A stretch of 33,054 nucleotides of DNA from Archaeoglobales archaeon (GCA_003662995.1 QMZC01000019.1:1-33054); one strand, 5' to 3'; positions 17,402-26,450 are shown, numbered from the stretch's first letter. Program-made: numbers and translations. The notes: generated by a model from the letters alone, not told the origin.

Positions 17402-17644
17402 TTAACCCTCACTTTCATTAACATTATTAACGTTTATAACGTCCATAAAACCCAACCTATTTATAAACGACATTGCCATGTTTGCGTGATATAAAAAGTT
17501 TTGTAGCTCTTGAAGCACAGGCAAAGGTAAGATTGCTGGAATGTCCTCATTTATTTCAATTTCTAAGTCACCCTCTATCACGACATTCTCAAGTTTTTCT
17601 ACATCATGTCCTTCAATAAACTTTAAGAAAGATTCCAGGTCCAT
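17402..17644 (-). CDS. Free-standing copy of the CdhD N-terminal module (80 aa)
   Basis: The 80-aa product from ATG 17644 is plainly homologous to residues 4-77 of CdhD, encoded next. Both share IEGDLEIE (residues 23-30 here, 27-34 in CdhD) and NFLYH-x-NMA-x-S-xxx-RL (from residue 49 here, 58 in CdhD). Both also have the same N-terminal helix (LESFLKFIEGHDVEKLENV versus LEEFLELLKKYNVEELEGV). The Pro-rich linker and TIM barrel are absent; it ends in a short Asn-rich tail. A TTG at 17647 is a less likely start, since AGGTG lies 5 bp before the ATG. It sits between cooC and cdhD inside the ACDS operon. I know no assigned function; a role in complex assembly or competition for the CdhD docking site is inference. 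Confidence 0.85.
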   Translation of the reverse strand: MDLESFLKFIEGHDVEKLENVVIEGDLEIEINEDIPAILPLPVLQELQNFLYHANMAMSFINRLGFMDVINVNNVNESEG

Positions 17645-17659
17645 CAAAACACCTACATC

Positions 17660-18436
17660 CTAATTTATCTTGATACTTGCTCCAACAACCAATTCAGCAA
17701 TCTCTTTAACTTTTCTGGCAAATTCAGAGTTTTCAGGCAAATATGTTATAGGTAATCCTTTCATGTCCAATTCTGCAATTTTTTCATCATACGGTAGAAA
17801 TCCTATGAGTGGAATGCCCTCCTCATCTGCAAATTTTTTAATTATTTCTTCAGCCTCCTTTGACATTATTCTGTTTCCAATTAAATAGATTCCTTTGAAA
17901 TCCAATTTTAGCTCTTTCGACATTTTCTTAATTCTTTTTGCCGTAGCCAATCCTTTTTTAGACATATCCGTAATGACGAAGATGTAGTCTGCAGTATCTA
18001 TCGTTTTTCTGCTGAAGTGTTCCAAGCCTGCTTCACTGTCGATGATTATGTAATCGTAGTGTCTCATAAGCTTTCTTAAAACCCCCCTTAGTAAAGAATT
18101 TGCAAAGCAGTAGCAACCTTCACCTTCAGGCCTTCCCATAACTAGCAAATCGTAAGAGTCGCATTCACAAATTGCCTCGGTGTAAATTTTCCCTTCCAAC
18201 CACTGTTCTTTGTTCATAGCCCCCATATCATCTCTGCTAACTTGAAAAACTTCCCTAATATCTCCTAAAGTCTTTTTGACTTCGTTAGCTACCCCCAAAG
18301 CATCTGGCAGATTAGAGTCTGGGTCTGCATCCACTGCCAAAACTCTCGTCGTTACCTTGGAAATAAAATGAATAAGGAGGGCTGAAACTACTGTTTTGCC
18401 CGTCCCTCCTTTGCCTGTTACTGCTACAACTACCAA
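17660..18436 (-). CDS. cooC: CooC-type CO dehydrogenase maturation ATPase (nickel insertion)
   Basis: CooC is a dimeric MinD/SIMIBI-class ATPase that helps insert nickel into the C-cluster of CO dehydrogenase. The 258-aa product has the deviant Walker A GKGGTGKT at 8-15, DADPDSNLPDALG at 36-48 and the CxC metal site at C108-C110 (EGEGCYCFANSLLRG). YIIIDSEAGLEHFSRKT is the Walker B/switch region, followed by the usual IGNRI. The frame begins with TTG 18436, directly after the TAG of the 28-codon ORF, and the GAGGAGGAGG ribosome-binding site is coded by that ORF's last codons. No ATG near the start fits. The position between cdhC and cdhD matches archaeal cdh operons. Confidence 0.93.
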   Translation of the reverse strand: MVVVAVTGKGGTGKTVVSALLIHFISKVTTRVLAVDADPDSNLPDALGVANEVKKTLGDIREVFQVSRDDMGAMNKEQWLEGKIYTEAICECDSYDLLVMGRPEGEGCYCFANSLLRGVLRKLMRHYDYIIIDSEAGLEHFSRKTIDTADYIFVITDMSKKGLATAKRIKKMSKELKLDFKGIYLIGNRIMSKEAEEIIKKFADEEGIPLIGFLPYDEKIAELDMKGLPITYLPENSEFARKVKEIAELVVGASIKIN

Positions 18437-18523
18437 CTATTCCTCCTCCTCGATTATTAACTCTGGAACGTGTATTGTTGCTCCTTTCAATATGATTTTC
18501 GCAGTTTTCTTTTTCTCCTCCAT
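18437..18523 (-). CDS. 28-codon ORF resembling the CdhC C-terminal tail
   Basis: ATG 18523 starts 4 bp after the cdhC stop and the frame ends with TAG directly before the cooC TTG, so it exactly fills the cdhC-cooC gap. The product reads MEEKKKTAKIILKGAT, then IHVPELIIEEEE. Residues 9-24 (KIILKGATIHVPELII) align with CdhC residues 501-516 (KLVIKDAKIKIDKVII): 6 of 16 are identical and nearly all other positions are conservative hydrophobics. The CdhC tail ends in lysines while this one ends in glutamates. The Glu codons also form the ribosome-binding site of cooC, so part of the sequence has another reason to exist. A real small protein is plausible but unproven. Confidence 0.45.
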   Translation of the reverse strand: MEEKKKTAKIILKGATIHVPELIIEEEE

Positions 18524-18527
18524 CCTA

Positions 18528-20096
18528 TCACTTCTTTTTCTTTTCCTCAGCCTTCCTTATTATTACCTTGTCAATCTTTATCTTTGCATCCTTGATTACC
18601 AGCTTAACTCCGCCTGCTGGAGCTGCAGTTGGGGTTGGCATCTGGAATTGGGGCATCGGCATCTGCATAGGCATTTGCATCGGCTGCATTGGCTGCATTG
18701 GCATTGCTGTTGGTTGAGCTGGAGTAGCCTCTGCTGGAGCTTCAGCTACTTCTGCAACCTCTTCGACAACCTCTTCCTCAACCCATCCGTCGGTTATCTT
18801 CTGCCCATCAACCTCTCTAACGACTCCTGTTACGACGGGATGATCAACTTTCTTCAAGAACTCTTTTAGCTCATCCAACGTTTTTGCATCCTCTTCAGTT
18901 GCTATTTTATCCCTCATTTCCTCTGGTATGTAATCCTTAATTCTCTCCTTAAGCTCCTTAGCCATCCATACTACCCTTCTCCAACCACCGTCAGCCTGTA
19001 AGAACTTCTTGCTTCTGAAGTATGCTACACCAACACCCAAGAAACCGAGTATCTGCTTTCCACCACCTGTCTGTCCAGCCATTGTTGAGAACGGCAAACC
19101 ATTTGGCGCAACATCAGGATAGCCTCTGTGCACGAATCCTATACCGTCAACTTCGGGCATGTAAAAGCCTATGGTTTCGAAACAACCGCAGCTTGTGTGT
19201 GGGGCATCGAAGAATGAGTGCAAGCAAATTCTTGTATATTCTCCACCACTCTCCTCGGCAGCATACTTGTTAACTCCAGAATACTCACCCTTTATCGGAT
19301 CGATGCACTCTCCTTTTGGTACAGGTCTGTTGGGACCTTCAGGATCGACCCTTGCTGCTGCTCTACCATCAAACCAAGTTATTGCACCGCAGAGTGCAGG
19401 TCTGTCTGGACTAACAATGCACACGTTCGTTGGAGCAAACGACTGGCAGAGATGGCAGGAATAGAATTCATCAACCTCCTCATCGCTTATAGCCTCAACT
19501 CTAGCATCTCTTGCATTGTAAATAGGCCATGCAAGTTCGTCAAGAACCTTTTTATTGAATTCCTCATCTGTTGAGTAGATGGCTTCAATCTTCTCAATAA
19601 ATGGTAACTCGTTCTTAAACAACATCATTGTAGCTTTTGCAATTTCAGCTAAACTCTTTAGCCCCTTCTTTACAGCGCTTTTTGCAATTCTGCACCATAT
19701 GTCATGCCTTTGCTGCAGATGCATGTAGCCTTCGATGTAATTCTGGAAGTCGTGGTTTCTTCTTTCAATGACTGGTTCCAAGTCTTCCTCAATCATCTCT
19801 CCTGCAACATAGTATATCATTGCAAGACCATACGCCCCTTCTTCTTCCATTTCATCCAAGTCTTTTCCTACAATTGTTACTTTCATGTCTTCCACTTGAT
19901 CTGGTGGCAAAGCTATAACAAGCTCAAAACCCGGTTTGCCTAGGGGTTGTCCACCAAGCTCTACAAAGTATTCTCCTTTTCTAATTCTCTCTCCTTCATA
20001 CATTGGGCTAATATCAAATGGGTACTCCTCCATCTCTCCCGGAACTTCCTTCACCTTCACTCCTTCTGGGATTTCAATTCTTTTTCTTTCTACCAA
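18528..20096 (-). CDS. cdhC: ACDS beta subunit (acetyl-CoA synthase)
   Basis: CdhC joins a methyl group, CO and CoA at the Ni-Ni-4Fe4S A-cluster, or runs the reverse cleavage. Counting from GTG 20105, cysteines lie at 217, 220, 229 and 239 (YSCHLCQSFAPTNVCIV, then PALCGAITWFDG). The C306-G307-C308 motif is in APHTSCGCFETIG. The spacings 3, 9, 10 and 67 equal those of the Moorella A-cluster (506, 509, 518, 528, 595/597). A Met/Pro/Gln-rich linker (about 465-495) leads to a short C-terminal module (KLVIKDAKIKIDKVIIRK). The start is uncertain: AGGAGGTG overlaps GTG 20105, so TTG 20096 (six bases after it) is preferred; no ATG is nearby. It follows cdhB by about 20 bp. Confidence 0.96.
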   Translation of the reverse strand: MVERKRIEIPEGVKVKEVPGEMEEYPFDISPMYEGERIRKGEYFVELGGQPLGKPGFELVIALPPDQVEDMKVTIVGKDLDEMEEEGAYGLAMIYYVAGEMIEEDLEPVIERRNHDFQNYIEGYMHLQQRHDIWCRIAKSAVKKGLKSLAEIAKATMMLFKNELPFIEKIEAIYSTDEEFNKKVLDELAWPIYNARDARVEAISDEEVDEFYSCHLCQSFAPTNVCIVSPDRPALCGAITWFDGRAAARVDPEGPNRPVPKGECIDPIKGEYSGVNKYAAEESGGEYTRICLHSFFDAPHTSCGCFETIGFYMPEVDGIGFVHRGYPDVAPNGLPFSTMAGQTGGGKQILGFLGVGVAYFRSKKFLQADGGWRRVVWMAKELKERIKDYIPEEMRDKIATEEDAKTLDELKEFLKKVDHPVVTGVVREVDGQKITDGWVEEEVVEEVAEVAEAPAEATPAQPTAMPMQPMQPMQMPMQMPMPQFQMPTPTAAPAGGVKLVIKDAKIKIDKVIIRKAEEKKKK

Positions 20097-20124
20097 ATTC
20101 AACACCTCCTAAATCAAATAAAAA

Positions 20125-20643
20125 TTATAAAGCATCCAAAACCTCATCCAACAGCTTTATATATTCATCCTCCTTCTTCCACAAGTCTGGAAAGCTTTGC
20201 AATGCGTTAGGATGATAGTAGCGATCAATCGCTATAGCCCTTATGTGTGGTGCAAAGTTTTTGATTGCTGCCATCATCTGCGAGCCGTGGTAGTAAATTG
20301 TGCCCATGAACAAGACAACGTCATAGTTACCCTTGCCATCAAATCCTGGCCAGTCAGGGTCTAATAGGAAGTTCGTCAATTCATGCAACACAGCATACTT
20401 CACACCATCAGCCACACCAGCTTCAACAAATCTTTTGATTGCTGTCCCAGTTGCCACCACTTGTACACCTTTCTCAACAAATTTTAGTACCCTTTCAAAC
20501 ATCTCATCCGTTAAGTCTGGACCTACAACTAGCAATGGTCTTTTCGCCTTTTTAATCATCGCAGCAACAGCCTTTGTCTTTGCAATCATAGCCATCTTTG
20601 GTCCAGGAATATTCGCAGTATCAAAAGGTTTTGAGGCTGGCAT
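20125..20643 (-). CDS. cdhB: ACDS epsilon subunit (CO dehydrogenase partner)
   Basis: CdhB is the small partner of CdhA in the archaeal alpha2-epsilon2 CO dehydrogenase. It has a Rossmann-like fold related to the central domain of thiamine-diphosphate enzymes and may influence electron transfer or flavin docking. The 172-aa product is typical in length, with [39 protein letters not shown] and [19 protein letters not shown] as recognisable blocks. Its ATG overlaps the TAA of cdhA by one base (TAATG), indicating tight translational coupling and fitting their 1:1 stoichiometry. Confidence is very high. Confidence 0.95.
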   Translation of the reverse strand: MPASKPFDTANIPGPKMAMIAKTKAVAAMIKKAKRPLLVVGPDLTDEMFERVLKFVEKGVQVVATGTAIKRFVEAGVADGVKYAVLHELTNFLLDPDWPGFDGKGNYDVVLFMGTIYYHGSQMMAAIKNFAPHIRAIAIDRYYHPNALQSFPDLWKKEDEYIKLLDEVLDAL

Positions 20644-23048
20644 TACTCACCACCTCCTATTGGCAATGGACCTTGTTCAAATATCCTCTTCACGTTTGTT
20701 GGGTTGAAAGCTGCATCATACCCTCTTATTGGACCTTCAAGTATTTTCTTCTTCTTCCAGTCAATCTTCCATCCATGCTCATCTTCAAGAATCTTCAACA
20801 ATTCTTCTTTTTTAGCCAGTGGCAAATCAGATTCGGTTCTCACAAACAAATGCCAATCATCAGGCAACCTTCCAAGGTACTTCAAGCTTAAGTCAATGTA
20901 ATGCGTTAGCTTGATCGATCTACCTCTATCAGTATCTGCTGGTCTGAAACAAAGCTTAGCCATCAACGGTATTGCCTCTTCAAGTGTTTCTGCTGCTACG
21001 AGTAAATCTTGCGGAGCAGGTTCAACCCTAATCTCTTCGCCTCTCCTGAGATCGTACATCTGCCAATCCTCATCTCTGTACGGTTGTCCAAGGAAGGCTC
21101 TTCTATACTTACTACCATGCGGTCCAACTACTGCTGGAACACCAAGTCTGTTAAAGCCCGTAGCAATACTTGCTGCTTTTTGACTCATCGCACCCCAAGC
21201 AACACCGCACGCACCAACTCTGTTGAGTATGTAGTCAGCTATCTCCTCATAGTTCGCTCTTATGTTTCTCATGGCGAATATTCTCGCAACCTTAATTGCC
21301 GCTCCATGTATATGAGCATTTGAAACACAGCTACCTATATTTATCACACCGCCAGCATCAAATCTGTCGTGGAATTCTTCAAAGACACTCAGACCCTCCT
21401 CATTCTTGTACAAGGCAGCATCAAATGCCATACACCCTGTTAAAGTAACAATGTAGTTTCTTGAGGCAAATTCCCTAACAATTGTATAAACTTCTTCAGT
21501 ACCATTTGGGTAATTTCCACAGCCAATCGGTGCAATAATACCCGGAATTGTACCAAGAACAATTGGTGCACCAACTTCTCTGATCTCTGTATCCCTCACA
21601 GGCCCTCTTGCCCTCCTTATCTTACCTTTTTCGTTGATTATTAAATTCCAAGCTGCATAATTTAGCACATCAATGATTGGAATTCCCTTCGGACATACCT
21701 GTTCACATCTACCACATGCAATGCAGATGTCCCAATACCTCTCAAGTTTACTTCTATCTCCATTCTCAGCCGCTTCCATTGCCTCTCCAATTCTTATTCC
21801 TTGTGGACATGCGTATGTACAATTACCACACTGTGTGCATGACTTTACATAGTTCATGAATTCCTCATCACTGAGTTTGGGTTCAATCTTGTCCCCCCTC
21901 TTCTTTCTTCTTTCCCTAGCAATTGTTACCGCAACCTCTCCAACTTTGAGTGGATCCAAAACCACTACTCCAGGAGCACCATCAAGTACATACTTTATGA
22001 TATCTTTTGGATCCTCTTTTGTCATGTCTCTCAATCCATGCATTGCCTTTTCGTTTGTGCAAATCACTGGAATGCCCAGTTTACCAGCGTGATATAGTAT
22101 GTCTGCCCTAATACACTGTTCATCAATAACAATTACATCGGCCAAACCAGCTCTAACAACTTTAAGTTGTCTACTTAAAGCTGCAGCAATCTTGGCTTTC
22201 TGATAGTATCTTGTCATATCGTTTGCTGTACAGCAAATGCCTGCCAAATCAACTTCATCCTCCAATCCATTTTCTTCAATGTAATCAGCTATGTTTGTGG
22301 CAGGTGGTGCGTGGTGACCAATTACCAAAACAATCGCCTTGTTGTGGTCTAAAACTCCCATACCAATATCAATAAAAGGCTGGTTATCTTCACCCTTTGG
22401 AAAACCAAATGCACACATCTGAATTATATCTGCTACCTCTTTGGACAACGAGTCAATCATACCCAAATGAAGTGCCTTAGATTCATAGTCCAAATAGCTC
22501 CCTTCCTGACCTGTATGTATTGAGTCCACAACTTGTACAATTTGCTCCTCACAGTAATCCAAAACTTTCTTGAAGTCTGCAACAGTTTTAGGTCTCATTC
22601 CAGTAATTAGTTCTGTTAATGGTGCCACAACATCAATTTCTGGACCAAAATCCACAGGTATTTCACTTGAATCTCCAAAAATGTGTTCTATGTCATGCAT
22701 CATATGCCTTGCATGCCCGCAGTGTGCTGAAACGCCAATAGCGCATGCTATTGTCACGATTCTTCCCGTTTGTGCAGCCAAATCAATTCCACAAGCACCC
22801 CTCTTATTTCCTGTTAAATCACACTTACCCATTGTACAAAGGCAGCACATGTCACAGTATGGGGCATAGAAGGGTTTGTACCTCTTCAACAAAAAGAAGT
22901 CCCAGTCTCGCAAATCTGCAATGCCTGGCATCGGTGTTGGACCCATTAGAGCCCATTCCTCTTCCTCTTCTACTATATCGCCTATTCTGATGCTTACGTT
23001 TTTTAACTCATCCACTACAAAAGCTCCTTTCTTTAATTCATATACCAT
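20643..23048 (-). CDS. cdhA: ACDS alpha subunit (Ni-Fe CO dehydrogenase)
   Basis: CdhA oxidises CO or reduces CO2 at the Ni-4Fe-5S C-cluster. The 801-aa protein is full length. The B/D-cluster cysteines lie near the N-terminus (C65, C68, C69, C71, C76, C86 in [18 protein letters not shown] and after). Two 4Fe-4S ferredoxin motifs typical of the archaeal subunit follow at C404/C407/C410/C414 and C442/C445/C448/C452. C-cluster region blocks are [43 protein letters not shown] and [15 protein letters not shown]. It is the first gene of the minus-strand ACDS operon. ATG 23048 is preceded by GGGGGTG and a roughly 200-bp upstream gap that should hold the promoter; no strong TATA box stands out. Confidence 0.97.
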   Translation of the reverse strand: MVYELKKGAFVVDELKNVSIRIGDIVEEEEEWALMGPTPMPGIADLRDWDFFLLKRYKPFYAPYCDMCCLCTMGKCDLTGNKRGACGIDLAAQTGRIVTIACAIGVSAHCGHARHMMHDIEHIFGDSSEIPVDFGPEIDVVAPLTELITGMRPKTVADFKKVLDYCEEQIVQVVDSIHTGQEGSYLDYESKALHLGMIDSLSKEVADIIQMCAFGFPKGEDNQPFIDIGMGVLDHNKAIVLVIGHHAPPATNIADYIEENGLEDEVDLAGICCTANDMTRYYQKAKIAAALSRQLKVVRAGLADVIVIDEQCIRADILYHAGKLGIPVICTNEKAMHGLRDMTKEDPKDIIKYVLDGAPGVVVLDPLKVGEVAVTIARERRKKRGDKIEPKLSDEEFMNYVKSCTQCGNCTYACPQGIRIGEAMEAAENGDRSKLERYWDICIACGRCEQVCPKGIPIIDVLNYAAWNLIINEKGKIRRARGPVRDTEIREVGAPIVLGTIPGIIAPIGCGNYPNGTEEVYTIVREFASRNYIVTLTGCMAFDAALYKNEEGLSVFEEFHDRFDAGGVINIGSCVSNAHIHGAAIKVARIFAMRNIRANYEEIADYILNRVGACGVAWGAMSQKAASIATGFNRLGVPAVVGPHGSKYRRAFLGQPYRDEDWQMYDLRRGEEIRVEPAPQDLLVAAETLEEAIPLMAKLCFRPADTDRGRSIKLTHYIDLSLKYLGRLPDDWHLFVRTESDLPLAKKEELLKILEDEHGWKIDWKKKKILEGPIRGYDAAFNPTNVKRIFEQGPLPIGGGE

Positions 23049-23250
23049 CTGTACACCCCCGATTTACCAAACTTATGTTTTATTTGTATTTACGCTTTTC
23101 CCTCAAATTATCTATTCTGCGTTAGAGACTCGCAATTTAGCCTTTTTAAATTCATCGAAATTTAATCGATGCTTGTTATTTTTTAATCAATTGTTAACAC
23201 TTTTTGTGATGATGAATCCAGTGGTATTAATCATTTAAGTTAAGCCTAAT

Positions 23251-23958
23251 TTATCTGTCACAAATCCACCTGATAACACGGCAAGCCTTATCTATCTGCT
23301 CGAATTCTGTAAATCCAACCACGAGTGAATGAGCATAACTTAAAGCGAATTGAAAGCCTTTATAAGCATCAATTCTACCAGCAGCAAGAGTTTTCATTCC
23401 GAAAACGACTTTGTCTTCTTTAACACTCTCAATAGCTTTGATTGTCGTGTAGAACGAGGGCTCCATATAAAGGCCAAAAGGATTTATTGGTGTCATATAT
23501 GCTTCAAATCCACCAACCTCTTCGAGATAAGGAATAACTTTGCCTAGACAATGAGTTGCAGCTCCTGGAACAGAACCAAACTCCTCGCAAACCCTCAAAA
23601 AATTCGTGAGTTTTTCCTTTTTCATCTCATCAGTCGTTGAGGCATGGAGGAAGATCACGATTGGAGTGTACTTTGCCACAACATCAATTTCATCTTCACT
23701 CTCAACCGTTACAATTACATCAAACTGCATGACATTCATAGCTAAGTCAAGGGCTTTGAGAAGTGACGGATAGGGAAGAATATGTAAACACGGATAGCAC
23801 TTTTCAGCAAAACAAATAAAAAATTTTGCCATCAACTCAGGGTTTTTGTAAAATCTGTTGTAATACTCTTTAGACTTGCTCCCAAACTGACCAGCGCCGA
23901 TAAACGGTGATGTGCCGTGAATAAGAACCGGAATTGTTTTACCACCAATCCTGGGCAT
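23251..23958 (-). CDS. Conserved-looking TIM-barrel-like protein, function unknown
   Basis: The 235-aa product begins with a beta strand and loop LIHGTSPFIGAGQFGSKSKEY and continues in an alternating alpha/beta pattern (FDVIVTVESEDEIDVVAKYT, then TPIVIFLHASTTDEM) consistent with a TIM barrel of aldo-keto-reductase-like type. Possible functional residues are in FAEKCYPCLHILPY (two Cys) and AATHCLGKVIPYL (His, Cys). The last segment FGMKTLAAGRIDAYKGFQFA also fits the end of an aldo-keto-reductase-like barrel, but no Tyr/Lys/His catalytic set can be assigned with confidence. It is transcribed toward the ACDS operon, 200 bp upstream of cdhA on the same strand. AGGAGG lies about 15 bp before the ATG, further than usual. 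I do not recognise an assigned function. Confidence 0.7.
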   Translation of the reverse strand: MPRIGGKTIPVLIHGTSPFIGAGQFGSKSKEYYNRFYKNPELMAKFFICFAEKCYPCLHILPYPSLLKALDLAMNVMQFDVIVTVESEDEIDVVAKYTPIVIFLHASTTDEMKKEKLTNFLRVCEEFGSVPGAATHCLGKVIPYLEEVGGFEAYMTPINPFGLYMEPSFYTTIKAIESVKEDKVVFGMKTLAAGRIDAYKGFQFALSYAHSLVVGFTEFEQIDKACRVIRWICDR

Positions 23959-24076
23959 GGTTAATGTTAGCTTCCTCCTAATAAAAATATCGCAGCAATC
24001 AGTTATTTTTTAACCAAAAAACCCTAAAATCATAAAAGTTAAAGACACAACCAAAGCATTTCGTTTGGTGATTCAG

Positions 24077-24964
24077 ATGAAGATTGGTTTTGTTGGTGCT
24101 GGTAGGGTAGGTTCAACAACCGCATTTACCTGCATTTTAAATTTAGATGTGGATGAAATAGCATTAGTTGACATAATAGAGAACTTAGCTGTCGGTGAAG
24201 CGATGGACTTAGCTCATGCCGCAGCAGCCATAGATAAATATCCAAAAGTTGTTGGTGGGAGCGATTACTCGTTGCTTAAGGGCAGTGAAATTATAATTGT
24301 AACCGCAGGATTGGCAAGAAAGCCGGGAATGACGAGGCTTGATTTAGCAACGAAGAATGCTGGCATTATAAAGGAGATTGCGAAAAACATAATGCAAAGT
24401 TCGCCAGAAAGCAAGATTTTGGTTGTAACAAATCCAATGGATGTGATGAACTACATAATGTGGAAGGAGACAGGAAAGCCGAGAAACGAAGTGTTTGGAA
24501 TGGGTAACATGCTCGACTCTTCAAGGTTGAAAGAGAGATTGAATGCCTTTGGTGTTAAAAACATAAGAAAAGCCTACATGATTGGTGAGCATGGGGACAG
24601 CATGTTTCCAGCTAAAACTCTTGCAGATTTTGATGGGAGAGTGAATTGGGATGAGATTGTTGAGCAAACAAGGTTTGTTGCAGCAGAGGTTATAAAGAGG
24701 AAGGGTGCAACGATTTATGGGCCTGCAGTATCAATTTATAGGATGGTGAGGGCTGTTGTTGAGGACACGAAAGAGGAAATTCCAACAAGCGTTGTGTTGC
24801 AGGGAGAGTACGGGATTGAGGATGTAGCCTTGGGTTTGCCAGTAATACTTGGCAAAAATGGAGTTGAAGAGATAGTGCAGTATGAATTTAGTGAGGAGGA
24901 GCTTGAGGGGTTGAAAAATTCTGCTAAAATACTGAAGGAGAGGCTGAAGGAATTGGGGTATTAG
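24077..24964 (+). CDS. mdh: Malate dehydrogenase (LDH-like type)
   Basis: The enzyme interconverts malate and oxaloacetate with NAD(H). The 295-aa product from ATG 24077 (MKIGFVGAGRVGST) has the Rossmann GxGxxG at 7-12. An acidic residue in EIALVDI favours NAD. ARKPGMTR is the mobile loop with substrate arginines, VVTNPMD follows, and the catalytic His lies in MIGEHGDSM. As I recall the Archaeoglobus fulgidus enzyme, this is nearly the same sequence throughout, including GPAVxIYRMVxAVVEDT near the end. An earlier in-frame GTG at 24065 adds four residues and is less likely. A TATA-like tract (cataaaagtt, about 24031-24040) lies about 40 bp upstream. It is divergent from the unknown gene at 23958. 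Confidence 0.96.
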   Translation: MKIGFVGAGRVGSTTAFTCILNLDVDEIALVDIIENLAVGEAMDLAHAAAAIDKYPKVVGGSDYSLLKGSEIIIVTAGLARKPGMTRLDLATKNAGIIKEIAKNIMQSSPESKILVVTNPMDVMNYIMWKETGKPRNEVFGMGNMLDSSRLKERLNAFGVKNIRKAYMIGEHGDSMFPAKTLADFDGRVNWDEIVEQTRFVAAEVIKRKGATIYGPAVSIYRMVRAVVEDTKEEIPTSVVLQGEYGIEDVALGLPVILGKNGVEEIVQYEFSEEELEGLKNSAKILKERLKELGY

Positions 24965-25009
24965 CTATTTCCACGCAAAATCCAACCCCAACCATACCAT
25001 AATCATATA

Positions 25010-25019
25010 TTTTTATATA
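25010..25019 (+). promoter_or_regulatory. TATA-box-like promoter of the manC-type gene
   Basis: TTTTTATATA lies 23-32 bp before the ATG at 25042. There is no ribosome-binding site before that ATG, so the mRNA is probably leaderless. Confidence 0.5.
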
Positions 25020-25041
25020 CCTCTAAATAACCACAATAATT

Positions 25042-26397
25042 ATGGTAAAAACCATAGTATTGGCAGGGGGCAGTGGTACTAGACTCTGGCCTCTAAGCAG
25101 AGAGTATTTACCAAAGCAGTTCATAAACATCTTGGATAGCAAATCCCTCTTTCAGAAAACCATTGAGAGGGCTTTGATTTTTTCTGCACCCGATGAATTG
25201 TTTATCGTAACAAACGAAAATCACAAATTTTTGGTTTACAGTCAACTTGATGATTTAAATGCTGATGTACCCCATGAAAACGTGCTAGTTGAACCAAAAG
25301 CAAAAAACACCCTTCCAGCAATATACTATGCAATCAAATATGCAGAAATTGATGGTGTGGTTGCTGTTTTACCATCAGACCACATCGTAGAAATTGATGA
25401 AAACTACAAAAATGCGTTTAAGAATGCGATAAATCTTGCTAAAGACCATTTAGTTACTTTTGGTGTAAAGCCATATAAGCCCCACACCGGTTACGGTTAC
25501 ATAAAACCCGGAATTGAGTTAGAAGGTGGATATAAGGTAGAGGCTTTTGTGGAAAAGCCAGATCAAAAAACAGCCAAAAAATACGTTAAAGAAGGATACC
25601 TTTGGAACAGTGGAATGTTCGTATTTAATTCTGAATTGTTCGTTGAAGAATGTTCAAAGCATGCAAAGGACGTTGTTGAATCGTTTGAAAAACCGTTAAA
25701 CGAGGCATACGAATTAACACCCAACATCTCAATTGATTATGGTATTATGGAGAAAACGGATAAGGCGGCAGTTGTTAAATTGGAATCTTTTTGGAGTGAT
25801 GTTGGGAGCTTTGACGCTGTGTACGAGTTGATGGATAAAAAAGATAGCAATGCTGTTAAAGGAGAGGTTATTGCATTAAACTCAAAGGATAACTTGTTTA
25901 TTGGAGACAGACTCATTGCCTCAATTGGCTTAAAAAATACAATCGTTATTGACACCAGAGATGCAATTTTAGTGTGTTCTAAGGATGAGGCTCAAAATGT
26001 AAAAAAGATTGTAGAAAAACTTAAAGAAAAGGGCGATGAAAGGGTTTTGTATCACAAAACGGTCTATAGACCTTGGGGGTCATATACTGTTTTAGAAGAG
26101 GGGCAATTTTACAAGATAAAAAGAGTTACAGTTTTACCAAAGAAAAAACTAAGTTTGCAAATGCATTATCACAGAAGTGAACACTGGGTTGTTGTTAAAG
26201 GAACGGCAAAGGTTACAATTGGCGATAAGGAGTTTTTGGTAAAGAATGGGGAGAGTACGTTCGTTCCTGCCGGTTCGTTGCATAGGCTTGAGAACCCTGG
26301 ATTGCTACCATTAGAAGTTATCGAAGTTCAGATTGGAGAGTATTTGGGTGAAGATGATATAGTAAGGTTTGAGGATGACTTTGGGAGAGTGGGGTAA
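25042..26397 (+). CDS. manC: Bifunctional mannose-1-phosphate guanylyltransferase / mannose-6-phosphate isomerase
   Basis: The enzyme supplies GDP-mannose for glycans and, in some thermophiles, mannosylated solutes. The 451-aa length is typical of ManC/AlgA. The N-terminal nucleotidyltransferase domain begins with LAGGSGTRLWPLSREYLPKQ, the signature of the family, and continues with VLPSDHIVE, GYGYIKPG and AFVEKPD. The C-terminal type II isomerase cupin (about 340-445) has VYRPWGSYTVLEEG and the metal-binding block QMHYHRSEHWVVVKGTA near residue 373. The gene is monocistronic by spacing, with its own TATA-like box; the gene downstream is debris. No linked glycosyltransferase is seen, so the downstream use of GDP-mannose is open. 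Confidence 0.95.
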   Translation: MVKTIVLAGGSGTRLWPLSREYLPKQFINILDSKSLFQKTIERALIFSAPDELFIVTNENHKFLVYSQLDDLNADVPHENVLVEPKAKNTLPAIYYAIKYAEIDGVVAVLPSDHIVEIDENYKNAFKNAINLAKDHLVTFGVKPYKPHTGYGYIKPGIELEGGYKVEAFVEKPDQKTAKKYVKEGYLWNSGMFVFNSELFVEECSKHAKDVVESFEKPLNEAYELTPNISIDYGIMEKTDKAAVVKLESFWSDVGSFDAVYELMDKKDSNAVKGEVIALNSKDNLFIGDRLIASIGLKNTIVIDTRDAILVCSKDEAQNVKKIVEKLKEKGDERVLYHKTVYRPWGSYTVLEEGQFYKIKRVTVLPKKKLSLQMHYHRSEHWVVVKGTAKVTIGDKEFLVKNGESTFVPAGSLHRLENPGLLPLEVIEVQIGEYLGEDDIVRFEDDFGRVG

Positions 26398-26450
26398 GTC
26401 GTGGGTATCAGTTATATCCTTATAGAGTATTAGTTTATCATTAGTCTATC

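Noticed and set aside
19022-19574. Plus-strand frames opposite cdhC and other cdh genes
   Set aside because: They are shadows of long, strongly conserved minus-strand genes and lack start signals.
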